Positions 18,245 to 27,057 of a DNA stretch of 64,000 bases are shown piece after piece; the first letter of the stretch is position 1; every line of letters begins with the position of its first letter. Source of the stretch: an uncultured Sulfitobacter sp. Lineage in GTDB: Bacteria; Pseudomonadota; Alphaproteobacteria; Rhodobacterales; Rhodobacteraceae. The notes under the pieces were generated by a model. That model saw only the letters and a list, made by a program, of their open reading frames with translations, did not search any database and was not told the origin of the DNA. The stretch is taken from the NCBI GenBank assembly GCA_937138475.1, contig CAKZPD010000036.1, forward strand, positions 62,001 to 126,000, in the 5' to 3' direction. Both the position numbers and the translations under genes were made by a program.

Positions 18245-18268
18245 CAAGGGGGCGCGCACGCCCCCTTG
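18245..18268 (-). terminator. Perfect hairpin between ctaC and ctaB
   Basis: A perfect 10-bp stem (CAAGGGGGCG/CGCCCCCTTG, 18245-18254 with 18259-18268) and a 4-base loop stand 7 bases after the ctaC stop. No T-run follows on the minus strand, so it more likely limits read-through or protects the ctaC transcript end than terminates fully. Confidence 0.55.
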
Positions 18269-18275
18269 CGGGATC

Positions 18276-19157
18276 TTAGTTCGAGGCAACTGCGATGCTG
18301 CGTGGAATACCGGCGTATTCTTCACGCGCACCGGCCAGCCATTCGGCATAAGCCGCCTCGGACACCACCTTGACGGTGATCGGCATATAGGCGTGGCTCA
18401 GGCCGCACAGCTCGGAACACTGGCCGAAATAAATGCCTTCGCGGTCGGCTTTGAACCACAGCTCGGCCAGACGGCCAGGCACCGCGTCCTGCTTGACGCC
18501 AAAGGCGGGAACGGTCCAGGAATGGATCACATCGGCACCGGTGACCTGCATAACGATGGTCTTGCCAACCGGCACCACAACGGCCGTATCGGTGGCCAAC
18601 AGGAATTCGTCCTCGGAATAGCCGGCGGCCTCAAGCTGGGCGATGACCTCGGGCGTTTTCATATTCGCGCCGCCTGTTGCCGGGGCACCAATCATATAGC
18701 TTGAGAATTCAAAGCCCTCATCCACATAGGCATAGTCCCAATACCACTGGTATCCGGTCACCTTGATGGTGATATCGCCTTCGGGGATTTCCTGCTGCTT
18801 GAACAGAACCGGCAGCGAAAAGGCCCCGATGAACACCAAAATCACAATGGGCACCACGGTCCAGGCGATTTCAATCGGTGTATTGTGGGTAAAGCTTGCC
18901 GCCTTTGGGTTGCGCTTTTGATTGTAACGCACCGCGACCCACAGGATCAGCAGCGTCACGAAGACGGTGATCGCCGTGATGATCACCAGGATCATGCCGT
19001 CCAGCCATTGCAGGTCGGCGGCCAACGATGTCGCGGCGGGCTGAAAGCCCATCAGGCCGTCAACGGGGCGTCCGATGATCTCAAGGTTGTCTTGCGCCAT
19101 AGCGGGCAAAGCGGCCAAGCCTGCCACGAGGCCCGAAAGAGAGAGAATAGGTTTCAT
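18276..19157 (-). CDS. ctaC: Cytochrome c oxidase subunit II
   Basis: 293-residue subunit II that accepts electrons from cytochrome c. A signal peptide ([22 protein letters not shown]) is followed by two membrane helices (about residues 60-85 and 100-125) and a periplasmic cupredoxin domain. The CuA ligands are in [19 protein letters not shown] near residues 243-257, with the aromatic electron-entry patch in [13 protein letters not shown] at 19157 with AGGAC upstream. It is the first gene of the minus-strand cta operon and is divergent from tldD. Confidence 0.97.
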   Translation of the reverse strand: MKPILSLSGLVAGLAALPAMAQDNLEIIGRPVDGLMGFQPAATSLAADLQWLDGMILVIITAITVFVTLLILWVAVRYNQKRNPKAASFTHNTPIEIAWTVVPIVILVFIGAFSLPVLFKQQEIPEGDITIKVTGYQWYWDYAYVDEGFEFSSYMIGAPATGGANMKTPEVIAQLEAAGYSEDEFLLATDTAVVVPVGKTIVMQVTGADVIHSWTVPAFGVKQDAVPGRLAELWFKADREGIYFGQCSELCGLSHAYMPITVKVVSEAAYAEWLAGAREEYAGIPRSIAVASN

Positions 19158-19226
19158 ATGTCGTCCTGATCTTGGGATCACTGTTGCGCTGACAAAAGAG
19201 AATTCGCCAAGGCGTGCCCCCTTCCG

Positions 19227-19247
19227 TTGTAATCTGGACGCTTACAA
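19227..19247. promoter_or_regulatory. Inverted repeat upstream of ctaC
   Basis: TTGTAA (19227-19232) and TTACAA (19242-19247) form a 6-bp inverted repeat with a 9-base spacer, 70-90 bases upstream of the ctaC start and about 90 upstream of tldD. It could be a regulator site for either divergent gene. No family is assigned. Confidence 0.25.
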
Positions 19248-19334
19248 TCATATTCTGGCTCCAAGATAAAGATGTTAGCTTGCGTCAAACAGACGCGAAT
19301 GGCGCTTTTCGCCAGATTTTGAGGATCAGCCACC

Positions 19335-20756
19335 ATGACAGACGCGCCATTTTCACCGTTTTCCGACGCTTTGGACCGGGATTCAGCCCTTGGAACCTTG
19401 AAAAAAGCCACGGACGGCGCCGACGACGGAGAGCTGTTTTTCGAACGCCGGCGGTCAGAGGCGCTGGTTTTTGATGATGGGAGTCTCAAAAATGCCAGTT
19501 TTGACGCTTCCGAAGGCTTTGGCCTGCGGGCCGTCAAGGGCGAGGTCACCGGCTATGCCCATTCCACCGAGGTCTCTCAGCCCGCGCTTGAGCGCGCCGC
19601 CCAAACCGTCCGCCTGGCTGTCGGCGATGGCGGCGGGCATCTGGCGACGGCGCCCCAACCAACAAACAAACGGCTTTATACCGATCAAGACCCGATTGCC
19701 GGGGTGGCGTTTTCGGTCAAGGTCGACACGCTGCGCGCCATTGATGATTTTGCCCGGTCGCTGGACAACCGGGTGATTCAGGTCTCGGCGACGATTGCCG
19801 CCAGCCAACAAGAAGTGGAGATTTTGCGCGCCGATGGCCACAGCGTCCGCGATATCCGGCCCATGACGCGGGTCAATGTATCGGTGATGGTTGAACAAGA
19901 CGGCCGCCGCGAATCCGGCAGCGCCGGTGGCGGCGGGCGCATTGCCCTGGATGGGTTGCTTGATCCGGCGGACTGGCAGGCCAAAACCCACGAGGCCCTG
20001 CGCATCGCTCTGGTCAATCTTGGGGCGGTGCCGGCCCCGGCCGGCGTCATGGATGTGGTTTTGGGGGCGGGCTGGCCGGGCATTTTGCTGCACGAAGCCA
20101 TTGGCCACGGGCTTGAGGGGGATTTCAACCGCAAAGGGTCAAGCGCCTTTGCCGGGCTGATGGGGCAGCGAATCGCCAGCGCGGGGGTGACGGTTCTGGA
20201 TGATGGCACCTTGCCCGACCGGCGTGGATCCATCACCGTCGACGACGAAGGCACGCCCAGCGCCCGCACCACGCTGATCGAGGACGGTATATTGGTCGGT
20301 TACATGCAAGACCGCCAGAACGCCCGGCTGATGGGCACGCACAGCACCGGCAACGGCCGGCGCGAAAGCTTTGCCCATGCGCCCATGCCGCGGATGACCA
20401 ACACCTATATGCTGGGCGGCACAACCGATCCGGGCGATATGGTCGCGGATCTGGCCGATGGGATATATGCCGTCGGATTTGGCGGCGGACAGGTGGACAT
20501 CACCAACGGCAAGTTTGTCTTTAGCTGCACCGAAGCTTATCGGGTTCGGAACGGTCAGATCGGGGAACCGGTCAAAGGCGCAACCCTGATCGGCGACGGC
20601 GCCAGCGCCTTGCGCCATATTCGCGCCATCGGCAATGACATGGCGCTGGATCCGGGGATGGGCAATTGCGGCAAGGCGGGGCAATGGGTGCCGGTTGGGG
20701 TCGGTCAGCCGTCCTTGTTGATCGGCGGGCTGACCATTGGCGGGTCGGCGACATAA
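19335..20756 (+). CDS. tldD: Metalloprotease TldD
   Basis: 473-residue TldD/PmbA-family protein. The zinc site HEAIGHGLEGD is at residues 253-263 (HExxxH plus a downstream cysteine/aspartate ligand), and the C-terminal half contains GSITVDDEGTP and GRRESFAHAPMPRMTNTYM, both typical of TldD. With its partner TldE/PmbA it forms a heterodimer that degrades unfolded peptides and matures some peptide antibiotics and antitoxins. tldE is not in the window. GAGGA lies upstream of the ATG. Confidence 0.95.
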   Translation: MTDAPFSPFSDALDRDSALGTLKKATDGADDGELFFERRRSEALVFDDGSLKNASFDASEGFGLRAVKGEVTGYAHSTEVSQPALERAAQTVRLAVGDGGGHLATAPQPTNKRLYTDQDPIAGVAFSVKVDTLRAIDDFARSLDNRVIQVSATIAASQQEVEILRADGHSVRDIRPMTRVNVSVMVEQDGRRESGSAGGGGRIALDGLLDPADWQAKTHEALRIALVNLGAVPAPAGVMDVVLGAGWPGILLHEAIGHGLEGDFNRKGSSAFAGLMGQRIASAGVTVLDDGTLPDRRGSITVDDEGTPSARTTLIEDGILVGYMQDRQNARLMGTHSTGNGRRESFAHAPMPRMTNTYMLGGTTDPGDMVADLADGIYAVGFGGGQVDITNGKFVFSCTEAYRVRNGQIGEPVKGATLIGDGASALRHIRAIGNDMALDPGMGNCGKAGQWVPVGVGQPSLLIGGLTIGGSAT

Positions 20757-20861
20757 GGCCCTGGGGCTTTGCGCGAAAAATAGCCTCAATCCCCGACAAT
20801 TCGTTCATGCGTTGTTAACCACCGCAGCCTATACCTGATTCTGCAAAGGACGGAGCGGCGG

Positions 20862-22049
20862 ATGACTGAAAAGGACTTATTTCCTTCTTCCACTCACCCC
20901 CCACTCCCACCCACCTCGGAAGTTGAACAGTTTTCCAGGCTTCGTCTTTTGCGTTCCCGCCGGGTTGGCATTGCGACGTATAAACGTCTGCTGATCGAAT
21001 ATGGCACGGCGCAAAACGCGTTGGCCGCGCTGCCTGAGGTGGCGCGCGCCGCCGGCGTTCAATCCTATTCCCCCTGTCCTGAACCGGTGATCCGGGCCGA
21101 ATTGCGGGCCGCCGCCGCCGCGGGTGCCGGGTTGATCATGCATGGAACGGCGGCGTATCCGCCGCTGTTGGCTGAATTGGACGACGCGCCGCCGTTTTTA
21201 TGGGCGCTTGGCGATCCTGGGCTGTTGATGCGACCGATGATTGCCATGGTCGGGGCCCGGAATGCTTCGTCGCTGGGCGGGCGCATGGCCCAGGCCCTGG
21301 CGCGCGATCTGGGCGCGGCGGGGTTTGTCATCGTTTCCGGCCTGGCGCGCGGGATCGACGCGGCGGCCCATGCGGCCGCATTGCCGACCGGCACCGTCGC
21401 GGTGCAGGCCGGCGGGGTTGATACGCTTTACCCACCCGAAAACGCGGCCCTGGCCATGGATATTCAAGCGCAGGGCCTGCGTCTGTCAGAACAACCCATG
21501 GGCCTGACGCCGATGGCCCGGCATTTTCCGGCCAGAAACCGGATTATTTCCGGGCTGTGCCGCGCCACGATCGTGATCGAAGCCGCCGCCAAATCCGGCA
21601 GCCTGATCACCGCCCGCGATGCGCTGGATCAAGGCCGCGAGGTGTTGGCCGTGCCGGGCCACCCCTTTGACGCCCGCGCCGCCGGGTGCAACCAGTTGAT
21701 TCGAGACGGCGCGCCGCTGATCCGATCGGCCGAGGATGTGATCGCCCTGCTGGGCGCGCCCGCCTGCGCTGCCGCCGCGCCGGCACGCAACGCCGGCGTC
21801 GCCCCCACGCGCCCTGGCCCCACGCGCCCCCGCCCCAAGCGCCCACCTGCGAAACACAGATTATGGGACACCGCCACCATTCACCTGAAAATATTGCAGC
21901 GGCTTGGCAGCGCCCCCATCGCCGAGGATCAACTGATCCGCGATCTTGCCGTAACCCCCGCGCAAATCGCCCCGGCCCTGGTCGATCTTGAATTGGACGG
22001 CCAGATTGAACGTCAGGCCGGCGGGCTGCTTTCCAAGGTCGATGCCTAG
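20862..22049 (+). CDS. dprA: DNA-processing protein DprA
   Basis: 395-residue DprA/Smf protein. The Rossmann-like core contains MVGARNASSLGGRMAQALARDLGAAGFVIVSGLARGIDAAAHAAAL and the later SGLCRATIVIEAAAKSGSLITARDALDQGREVLAVPGHPFD, the landmark that contacts single-stranded DNA. A proline/arginine-rich linker (about 300-330) joins it to a C-terminal winged-helix domain (ILQRLGSAPIAEDQLIRDL onward). DprA loads RecA on incoming ssDNA during transformation. topA follows, a conserved alphaproteobacterial pair. Confidence 0.95.
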   Translation: MTEKDLFPSSTHPPLPPTSEVEQFSRLRLLRSRRVGIATYKRLLIEYGTAQNALAALPEVARAAGVQSYSPCPEPVIRAELRAAAAAGAGLIMHGTAAYPPLLAELDDAPPFLWALGDPGLLMRPMIAMVGARNASSLGGRMAQALARDLGAAGFVIVSGLARGIDAAAHAAALPTGTVAVQAGGVDTLYPPENAALAMDIQAQGLRLSEQPMGLTPMARHFPARNRIISGLCRATIVIEAAAKSGSLITARDALDQGREVLAVPGHPFDARAAGCNQLIRDGAPLIRSAEDVIALLGAPACAAAAPARNAGVAPTRPGPTRPRPKRPPAKHRLWDTATIHLKILQRLGSAPIAEDQLIRDLAVTPAQIAPALVDLELDGQIERQAGGLLSKVDA

Positions 22050-22220
22050 GATCAAAAAATGTCGCACCGCCCTATTCCGCACATCAACACGCTGAAATAA
22101 CATGATAAATTCAGCCCCCACTCCGCGTGGCCTGGCCGGTTGATTGACAAACTGGGCTTGCGCCCCACATCACAGATCGCCATAGACGCAAGATATTTCT
22201 GCCCAAAGGTGTCCTTGATT

Positions 22221-24800
22221 ATGCCCGTCGTTGTCGTCGAATCCCCAGCAAAAGCCAAAACCATCAACGCCTATTTAGGCAGTGATTACACGGTCTTGGC
22301 CTCGTATGGGCATGTGCGGGATTTGCCGGCTAAGAACGGTTCGGTCGATCCCGATCAAGATTTCGACATGCTGTGGGAAGTGGCAAGCGACAGCAAGAAA
22401 CATGTCAAAGCGATTGCCGATGCGCTGGCCAAGGATAACGCGCTGATCCTGGCCACGGACCCCGACCGCGAAGGCGAGGCGATCAGCTGGCACCTGCAAG
22501 AGGCGTTGCTCAAGCGCAAGTCGATCAAGAAAGACACCCCCGTCAGCCGCGTGGTGTTCAACGCCATCACCAAGACCGCCGTCACCGAGGCGATGAAAAA
22601 CCCCCGCGACGTGGATATGCCCCTGGTCGAGGCCTATCTGGCGCGGCGGGCCTTGGATTATCTGGTGGGGTTCAACCTGTCGCCGGTCTTGTGGCGCAAA
22701 TTGCCCGGCGCCCGTTCGGCGGGGCGGGTGCAATCGGTGACCTTGCGCCTGATCGTTGAGCGCGAAATGGAGATCGAAGCCTTTCGTGCCCGCGAATACT
22801 GGAGCGTCAAAGCGCTGTTGCAATCGCCGCGCGGTCAAGAGTTCGAGGCCCGGCTGATCACTTTGGCCGGCAAGAAGCTGGATAAATTCGATATCGAAAA
22901 CGCCACCCAGGCCGAAATGGCGGTTCAGGCGATTTCCTCGCGCGATTTGACCGTCGCCTCGGTCGAGGCCAAGCCAACCAGCCGCAACCCCTCGGCCCCG
23001 TTCATGACGTCGACCCTGCAACAAGAGGCCAGCCGCAAGTTTGGCATGGGCGCCCGCCAAACCATGAGCGCGGCCCAGCGCCTGTATGAGGCCGGGCACA
23101 TTACCTATATGCGGACCGATGGCATCGACATGGCCCCCGAGGCGGTGGTTGCCGCGCGCGCGGCCATCAAGGACCGCTATGGCGCCGATTATGTTCCCGC
23201 CGAGGCCCGCGTTTACAAGAACAAGGCCAAGAACGCGCAAGAGGCGCATGAATGTATCCGCCCCACCGAGATGACCCGCGATGCGGCGCAACTGCGCATC
23301 ACCGATGCCGATCAGCGCAAGCTTTATGACCTGATCTGGAAACGGACTTTGGCCTGTCAGATGGCCTCGGCCCGGATGGAGCGCACAACCGTCGACATCA
23401 GCAGCAAAGACGGTCAGGTGGCCCTGCGTGCCACCGGGCAGGTTGTGCTGTTTGATGGGTTCTTGAAGATCTATGAAGAGGGCCGCGACGATGTGGTGAT
23501 TGATGACGATGACAAGCGTCTGCCACAGTTGGATCAAGGCGCGGCATTGACCAAGACCGCCGTGTTGCCTGAACAGCATTTCACCCAGCCCCCCGCCCGC
23601 TATACCGAAGCGACCTTGGTCAAGCGCATGGAGGAGCTGGGCATCGGGCGCCCGTCCACCTATGCCAGCATCGTCACCACGATTCAGGATCGCGAATATG
23701 TGCGCAAGGACAAGAACCGCCTGATCCCCGAGGACAAAGGGCGCCTTGTCACCGCCTTTTTGGAAAATTATTTCCGCAAATATGTGGGCTATGACTTTAC
23801 CGCCGATCTTGAGGATCAGCTGGATCACGTCAGCGCCGGCGATGCCGATTACAAGGCTGTGCTGGGCCGATTTTGGCGCGATTTTTCTGCGGCGATTGCC
23901 GAAACCGCCGATTTGCGCATCGGCGAGGTTCTGGACAAGATCAACGAGGTGCTTGAGCCACATCTGTTCCCCCCCACCGAGGACGGAACCGATCCGCGCC
24001 AGTGCCCCAATTGCGGCCAAGGCCGGCTCAGCATGCGCACGGCGCGTTCGGGCGGGGCGTTTATCGGCTGCTCCAATTATCCCGAGTGCCGCTATACCCG
24101 CGCCTTTGGCCCCCCCGGCGAGGAAACAGACAACAAGATCGCCCCCGACGGCAAGCTGCTTGGCACCGATGACGGCGACGAAATCCGCGTGTTCAAGGGC
24201 CGTTTTGGCCCCTATGTCCAGCGCGGCCCCGTCACCGAAGACAACAAAAAACCGCCCCGGCAATCGGTGCCCAAAGACTGGCCCGCCGAAGAGCTGGAGC
24301 TGGACCGCGCCGTGCTGCTGCTGAGCCTGCCGCGCCAGATCGGCCCCCACCCCGAGGACGGCGTCATGGTCTGGTCCAATATCGGGCGATACGGTCCGTA
24401 TCTGAAACATGCGGCCAGCACATCAGACCGCGGTGGCACCAATGCCAATCTGGAATCGCTGGACGAGGTCTTTACCGTTGGGATGAACCGCGCCGTGCAG
24501 TTGCTGGCGGAAAAAATTGCCAGCCGTGGCGGGCGCGGCGCCAAAACCCTGCGCGACCTAGGAGAGCACCCGGACGGCGGCCCGATCAGCATCATGGAAG
24601 GCAAATATGGCCCCTATGTGAAATGGGAGAAGGTCAATGCCACCTTGCCAAAGGACAGCGACCCCGAGGCCGTGACCATGGAAATGGCGCTTGAGCTGAT
24701 TGCAGAAAAGGCCGCGCAAAAAGGCACACGCAAGAAAGCCGCCCCCAAGAAAAAGCCCGCCGCCAAAAAGAAAGCAGCCAGCAAAACAAAGGCCAGCTAG
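22221..24800 (+). CDS. topA: DNA topoisomerase I
   Basis: 859-residue type IA topoisomerase that relaxes negative supercoils. The TOPRIM domain has VVVESPAKAKTI at the N terminus and the acidic triad region ATDPDREGE at residues 78-86. The active-site tyrosine is Tyr296 in ITYMRTDGI. After the toroid core, one four-cysteine zinc ribbon (CPNCGQGRL ... CSNYPEC) and several topo C-repeats (GRFGPYVQRG, GRYGPYLKHA, GKYGPYVKWE) follow. The tail is a lysine/alanine-rich basic stretch. The ATG at 22221 gives the canonical MPVVVVESPAKAK start. Confidence 0.97.
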   Translation: MPVVVVESPAKAKTINAYLGSDYTVLASYGHVRDLPAKNGSVDPDQDFDMLWEVASDSKKHVKAIADALAKDNALILATDPDREGEAISWHLQEALLKRKSIKKDTPVSRVVFNAITKTAVTEAMKNPRDVDMPLVEAYLARRALDYLVGFNLSPVLWRKLPGARSAGRVQSVTLRLIVEREMEIEAFRAREYWSVKALLQSPRGQEFEARLITLAGKKLDKFDIENATQAEMAVQAISSRDLTVASVEAKPTSRNPSAPFMTSTLQQEASRKFGMGARQTMSAAQRLYEAGHITYMRTDGIDMAPEAVVAARAAIKDRYGADYVPAEARVYKNKAKNAQEAHECIRPTEMTRDAAQLRITDADQRKLYDLIWKRTLACQMASARMERTTVDISSKDGQVALRATGQVVLFDGFLKIYEEGRDDVVIDDDDKRLPQLDQGAALTKTAVLPEQHFTQPPARYTEATLVKRMEELGIGRPSTYASIVTTIQDREYVRKDKNRLIPEDKGRLVTAFLENYFRKYVGYDFTADLEDQLDHVSAGDADYKAVLGRFWRDFSAAIAETADLRIGEVLDKINEVLEPHLFPPTEDGTDPRQCPNCGQGRLSMRTARSGGAFIGCSNYPECRYTRAFGPPGEETDNKIAPDGKLLGTDDGDEIRVFKGRFGPYVQRGPVTEDNKKPPRQSVPKDWPAEELELDRAVLLLSLPRQIGPHPEDGVMVWSNIGRYGPYLKHAASTSDRGGTNANLESLDEVFTVGMNRAVQLLAEKIASRGGRGAKTLRDLGEHPDGGPISIMEGKYGPYVKWEKVNATLPKDSDPEAVTMEMALELIAEKAAQKGTRKKAAPKKKPAAKKKAASKTKAS

Positions 24801-24929
24801 GCCCGGCATGGCGCAAGGGGCAGGAATTTGCCCTTTGCCTCTTTTTTGTGCTGCAACTGCATAGTATGCAGAGGCGCAAGCTGCGCGTGTCTTTTGGCCT
24901 GCGCGTCAATCGGGTGGGGATATGAACCT

Positions 24930-25643
24930 ATGAAGAAAGTATATGCAACGGCCGCCGAGGCCCTGGACGGGGTCTTGTTCGACGGTATGCAGATCGCCTC
25001 GGGGGGGTTTGGTCTGTGCGGCATTCCTGAACTGCTGCTGGCGGCGATCCGGGATGCGGGCACCAAGGATCTGACCTTTGCGTCCAACAATGCCGGGGTT
25101 GATGATTTTGGCATCGGCATTTTGCTGCAAACCAAGCAGGTCAAAAAGATGATCAGCTCTTATGTCGGTGAAAATGCGGAATTCATGCGGCAATATCTAA
25201 GCGGAGAGCTTGAGCTGGAATTCAACCCGCAGGGCACGCTGGCCGAGCGGATGCGCTCAGGTGGGTGCGGCATTCCGGGGTTTTACACCAAAACCGGTGT
25301 TGGCACCGTCATCGCCGAGGGCAAAGAACACAAGGAATTCCCCACCGGCCCCGCGGGCCAGGAAGAAACCTATATCCTTGAACACGGTATCGTTGCGGAT
25401 CTGTCGATCGTCAAAGCCTGGAAGGCCGATGCCACGGGCAATCTGGTGTTCCGCAAAACCGCGCGCAACTTCAATCCGCCTGCGGCGATGTGCGGCAAGA
25501 TCTGTATCGCCGAGGTCGAGGAAATCGTGCCAACCGGCAGCCTGGATCCCGACAGCATTCACCTGCCCGGCATTTATGTGCATCGTCTGATTCAAGGCAC
25601 ACACGAAAAGCGGATCGAACAACGCACAGTAAGGAGCGCATAA
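24930..25643 (+). CDS. scoA: 3-oxoacid CoA-transferase subunit A
   Basis: 237-residue alpha subunit of a class I CoA-transferase, closest in type to succinyl-CoA:3-ketoacid CoA-transferase. [16 protein letters not shown] and [64 protein letters not shown] are typical, with [13 protein letters not shown] after them. It moves CoA between succinyl-CoA and acetoacetate in ketone-body or PHB turnover. The start at 24930 ([12 protein letters not shown]) is the family start; upstream in-frame codons are cysteine-rich and unlikely to be translated. scoB follows after one base. Confidence 0.93.
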   Translation: MKKVYATAAEALDGVLFDGMQIASGGFGLCGIPELLLAAIRDAGTKDLTFASNNAGVDDFGIGILLQTKQVKKMISSYVGENAEFMRQYLSGELELEFNPQGTLAERMRSGGCGIPGFYTKTGVGTVIAEGKEHKEFPTGPAGQEETYILEHGIVADLSIVKAWKADATGNLVFRKTARNFNPPAAMCGKICIAEVEEIVPTGSLDPDSIHLPGIYVHRLIQGTHEKRIEQRTVRSA

Positions 25644-25644
25644 C

Positions 25645-26268
25645 ATGTGGGATCGCAACCAAATGGCGGCGCGTGCCGCACAAGAGCTGGAAGATGGCTG
25701 GTATGTGAACCTTGGGATTGGCATCCCGACCCTTGTCAGCAATTACATTCCCGAAGGCGTCGAAGTTACCTTGCAATCCGAAAACGGGATGCTGGGCATG
25801 GGCCCGTTTCCCATCGAAGGCAGCGAAGATGCCGACCTGATCAACGCCGGCAAGCAAACCATCACCGAATTGCCGCAAACCGCCTATTTTGACAGCGCCC
25901 AAAGCTTTGGCATGATCCGTGGTGGCAAGATCGCCATGGCGATCCTTGGCGCGATGGAAGTGGCCGAAAACGGCGATCTGGCCAACTGGATGATTCCCGG
26001 TAAATTGGTCAAGGGCATGGGCGGCGCCATGGATCTGGTGGCCGGTGTCGGCCGCGTCGTGGTGGTCATGGACCACACCAACAAGCACGGCGACAGCAAG
26101 GTTTTGCGCGAATGCACCCTGCCGCTGACCGGCAAAGGGGTCGTGGACCGCATCATCACCAATCTGGGTGTTCTGGATGTGGTCGAGGGCGGTTTGAAAA
26201 TCGTTGAATGCGCCGAAGGCGTCACCGAGGAAGACCTGCGCGCCGCAACCCAAGCGACCATCGTATAA
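25645..26268 (+). CDS. scoB: 3-oxoacid CoA-transferase subunit B
   Basis: 207-residue beta subunit of the same CoA-transferase. The catalytic glutamate is Glu46 in SENGMLGMG, which forms the enzyme-CoA thioester. [22 protein letters not shown] before it and [20 protein letters not shown] after it are typical. AAGGAG stands just upstream of the ATG, inside the end of scoA, so the subunits are made together. A hairpin follows the stop. atoB and bdh genes are absent from the window. Confidence 0.95.
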   Translation: MWDRNQMAARAAQELEDGWYVNLGIGIPTLVSNYIPEGVEVTLQSENGMLGMGPFPIEGSEDADLINAGKQTITELPQTAYFDSAQSFGMIRGGKIAMAILGAMEVAENGDLANWMIPGKLVKGMGGAMDLVAGVGRVVVVMDHTNKHGDSKVLRECTLPLTGKGVVDRIITNLGVLDVVEGGLKIVECAEGVTEEDLRAATQATIV

Positions 26269-26276
26269 GGGCCTGC

Positions 26277-26299
26277 GCCCGGATCTTTTCGATCCGGGC
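26277..26299 (+). terminator. Hairpin after scoB
   Basis: A perfect 9-bp stem GCCCGGATC (26277-26285)/GATCCGGGC (26291-26299) with loop TTTTC stands 8 bases after the scoB stop. No T-run follows, so termination may be partial or Rho-assisted. Confidence 0.5.
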
Positions 26300-26382
26300 C
26301 GCCCCATGTCCGGGACATATTTCGCCACAATTCAGCCTGTTCAAAACGCGTGTGGCAGGCACACCGGCGGTAATTCCCCAGC

Positions 26383-26402
26383 ATTTTCAACCGATTGAAA
26401 AT
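26383..26402. promoter_or_regulatory. 20-bp palindrome upstream of the pilin genes
   Basis: ATTTTCAACCGATTGAAAAT is a perfect 8+8 palindrome with a 4-base centre, about 165 bases upstream of the first pilin start. The AT-rich arms suggest a dimeric regulator site rather than an RNA hairpin. The regulator is unknown. Confidence 0.4.
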
Positions 26403-26409
26403 TTTATCC

Positions 26410-26454
26410 AATTTGGCGCGGACAAGGGGCATTTGATGCGGCCTGCGCCAAATT
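26410..26454. promoter_or_regulatory. 10-bp inverted repeat with 25-base spacer upstream of the pilin genes
   Basis: AATTTGGCGC (26410-26419) and GCGCCAAATT (26445-26454) match perfectly. The spacing between arm centres, 35 bases, is a little over three helical turns, which would suit two protein sites on one face of DNA. It could also form a 10-bp RNA stem in the leader. Confidence 0.4.
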
Positions 26455-26564
26455 CATGCCCGATTTCGGCGGCTTTATAGGGCCATACCACATCAGACAG
26501 ACCGCTCAGCGTTCCTCTGATCACGGTAAGACCTATGAAACCCGTATTCCAAGGAGGGATCACC

Positions 26565-26744
26565 ATGACCAAACTTTTCAAGACATTCCGCAACAATGAA
26601 GACGGCGCTGTAACAGTTGACTGGGTCGTTCTGACCGCCGCTGTCGTCGGCCTTGCCGTTGCCGCCTATACATCCATTCAGACCGGCGCGACCGGGCTGA
26701 CAGCCAACACCGCCACCTTCCTGGATGGTCAAAACCCGAACTAA
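26565..26744 (+). CDS. Flp-like type IVb mini-pilin (first copy)
   Basis: 59-residue prepilin: a short basic leader (MTKLFKTFRNNEDG), a putative cleavage site G|AVTVDW, a hydrophobic helix (VVLTAAVVGLAVAAYTSI) and a small glycine/threonine-rich tail. Processed Flp subunits polymerise into the Tad pilus used for surface attachment. Canonical Flp pilins have Glu5-Tyr6 after cleavage; here the residues are Asp5-Trp6, the same as in the second copy. AAGGAGGG sits 6 bases before the ATG. It starts the Tad locus and is followed by an inverted repeat. Confidence 0.82.
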   Translation: MTKLFKTFRNNEDGAVTVDWVVLTAAVVGLAVAAYTSIQTGATGLTANTATFLDGQNPN

Positions 26745-26762
26745 GACCCGCCCATTTGCATT

Positions 26763-26798
26763 GGGCAAGCACCGTCTGGAAACCAACGTTGCTTGCCC
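26763..26798 (+). terminator. Stem-loop between the two pilin genes
   Basis: GGGCAAGCA (26763-26771) pairs perfectly with TGCTTGCCC (26790-26798) around an 18-base loop. It follows the first pilin stop by 18 bases and ends 24 bases before the second pilin start. It may partly terminate or protect the first pilin mRNA so that pilin exceeds downstream proteins. Confidence 0.45.
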
Positions 26799-26822
26799 GC
26801 TACTCTTGCCTCAGGAAAATTT

Positions 26823-26999
26823 ATGCGCTTGATCGTAAACAGATTTTTCAGATCTCAGGCCGGGGCAGTAACCGTCGATTGGGTGGTTTTATGCGCAGGG
26901 ATCGTGGCGCTTGCCGTGGCTGTGGTAACGATGATGCAGACCGGCACCCTTTCGCTGACAGGCAATGTTGCGACGTTTTTAACCTCATTGAGTTTCTGA
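26823..26999 (+). CDS. Flp-like type IVb mini-pilin (second copy)
   Basis: 58-residue paralogue of the preceding gene: basic leader MRLIVNRFFRSQAG, cleavage site G|AVTVDWVVL identical over the first mature residues, a hydrophobic helix with a cysteine (VVLCAGIVALAVAVVTMM), and a short tail ending LTSLSF. The leader and tail differ from copy one, so this is an old duplication. AGGAAA lies upstream of the ATG. It may be a minor pilin, since the stem-loop before it could lower its expression. cpaB follows after 58 bases. Confidence 0.78.
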   Translation: MRLIVNRFFRSQAGAVTVDWVVLCAGIVALAVAVVTMMQTGTLSLTGNVATFLTSLSF

Positions 27000-27057
27000 A
27001 CCTCTTTTTAACCTCGCGGTCCTATGGTTTTGGAAACATCCGGGCAAAGGGGCCGCT

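Larger units (their letters stand above)
26300..26564 (+). promoter_or_regulatory. Promoter/leader region of the Tad pilin genes
   Basis: Together with the scoB hairpin this is an almost 300-base gene-free stretch. It is more AT-rich than its surroundings and holds two perfect inverted repeats (26383-26402 and 26410-26454) before the first pilin gene. No convincing sigma-70 -35/-10 pair stands out. A very strong ribosome binding site, AAGGAGGG, precedes the pilin ATG. Confidence 0.45.

Noticed and set aside
22144..22149. TTGACA as -35 box of the topA promoter
   Set aside because: The hexamer is perfect, but at 17 bases distance stands ACATCA, not a usable -10 box, so a promoter call is not supported.
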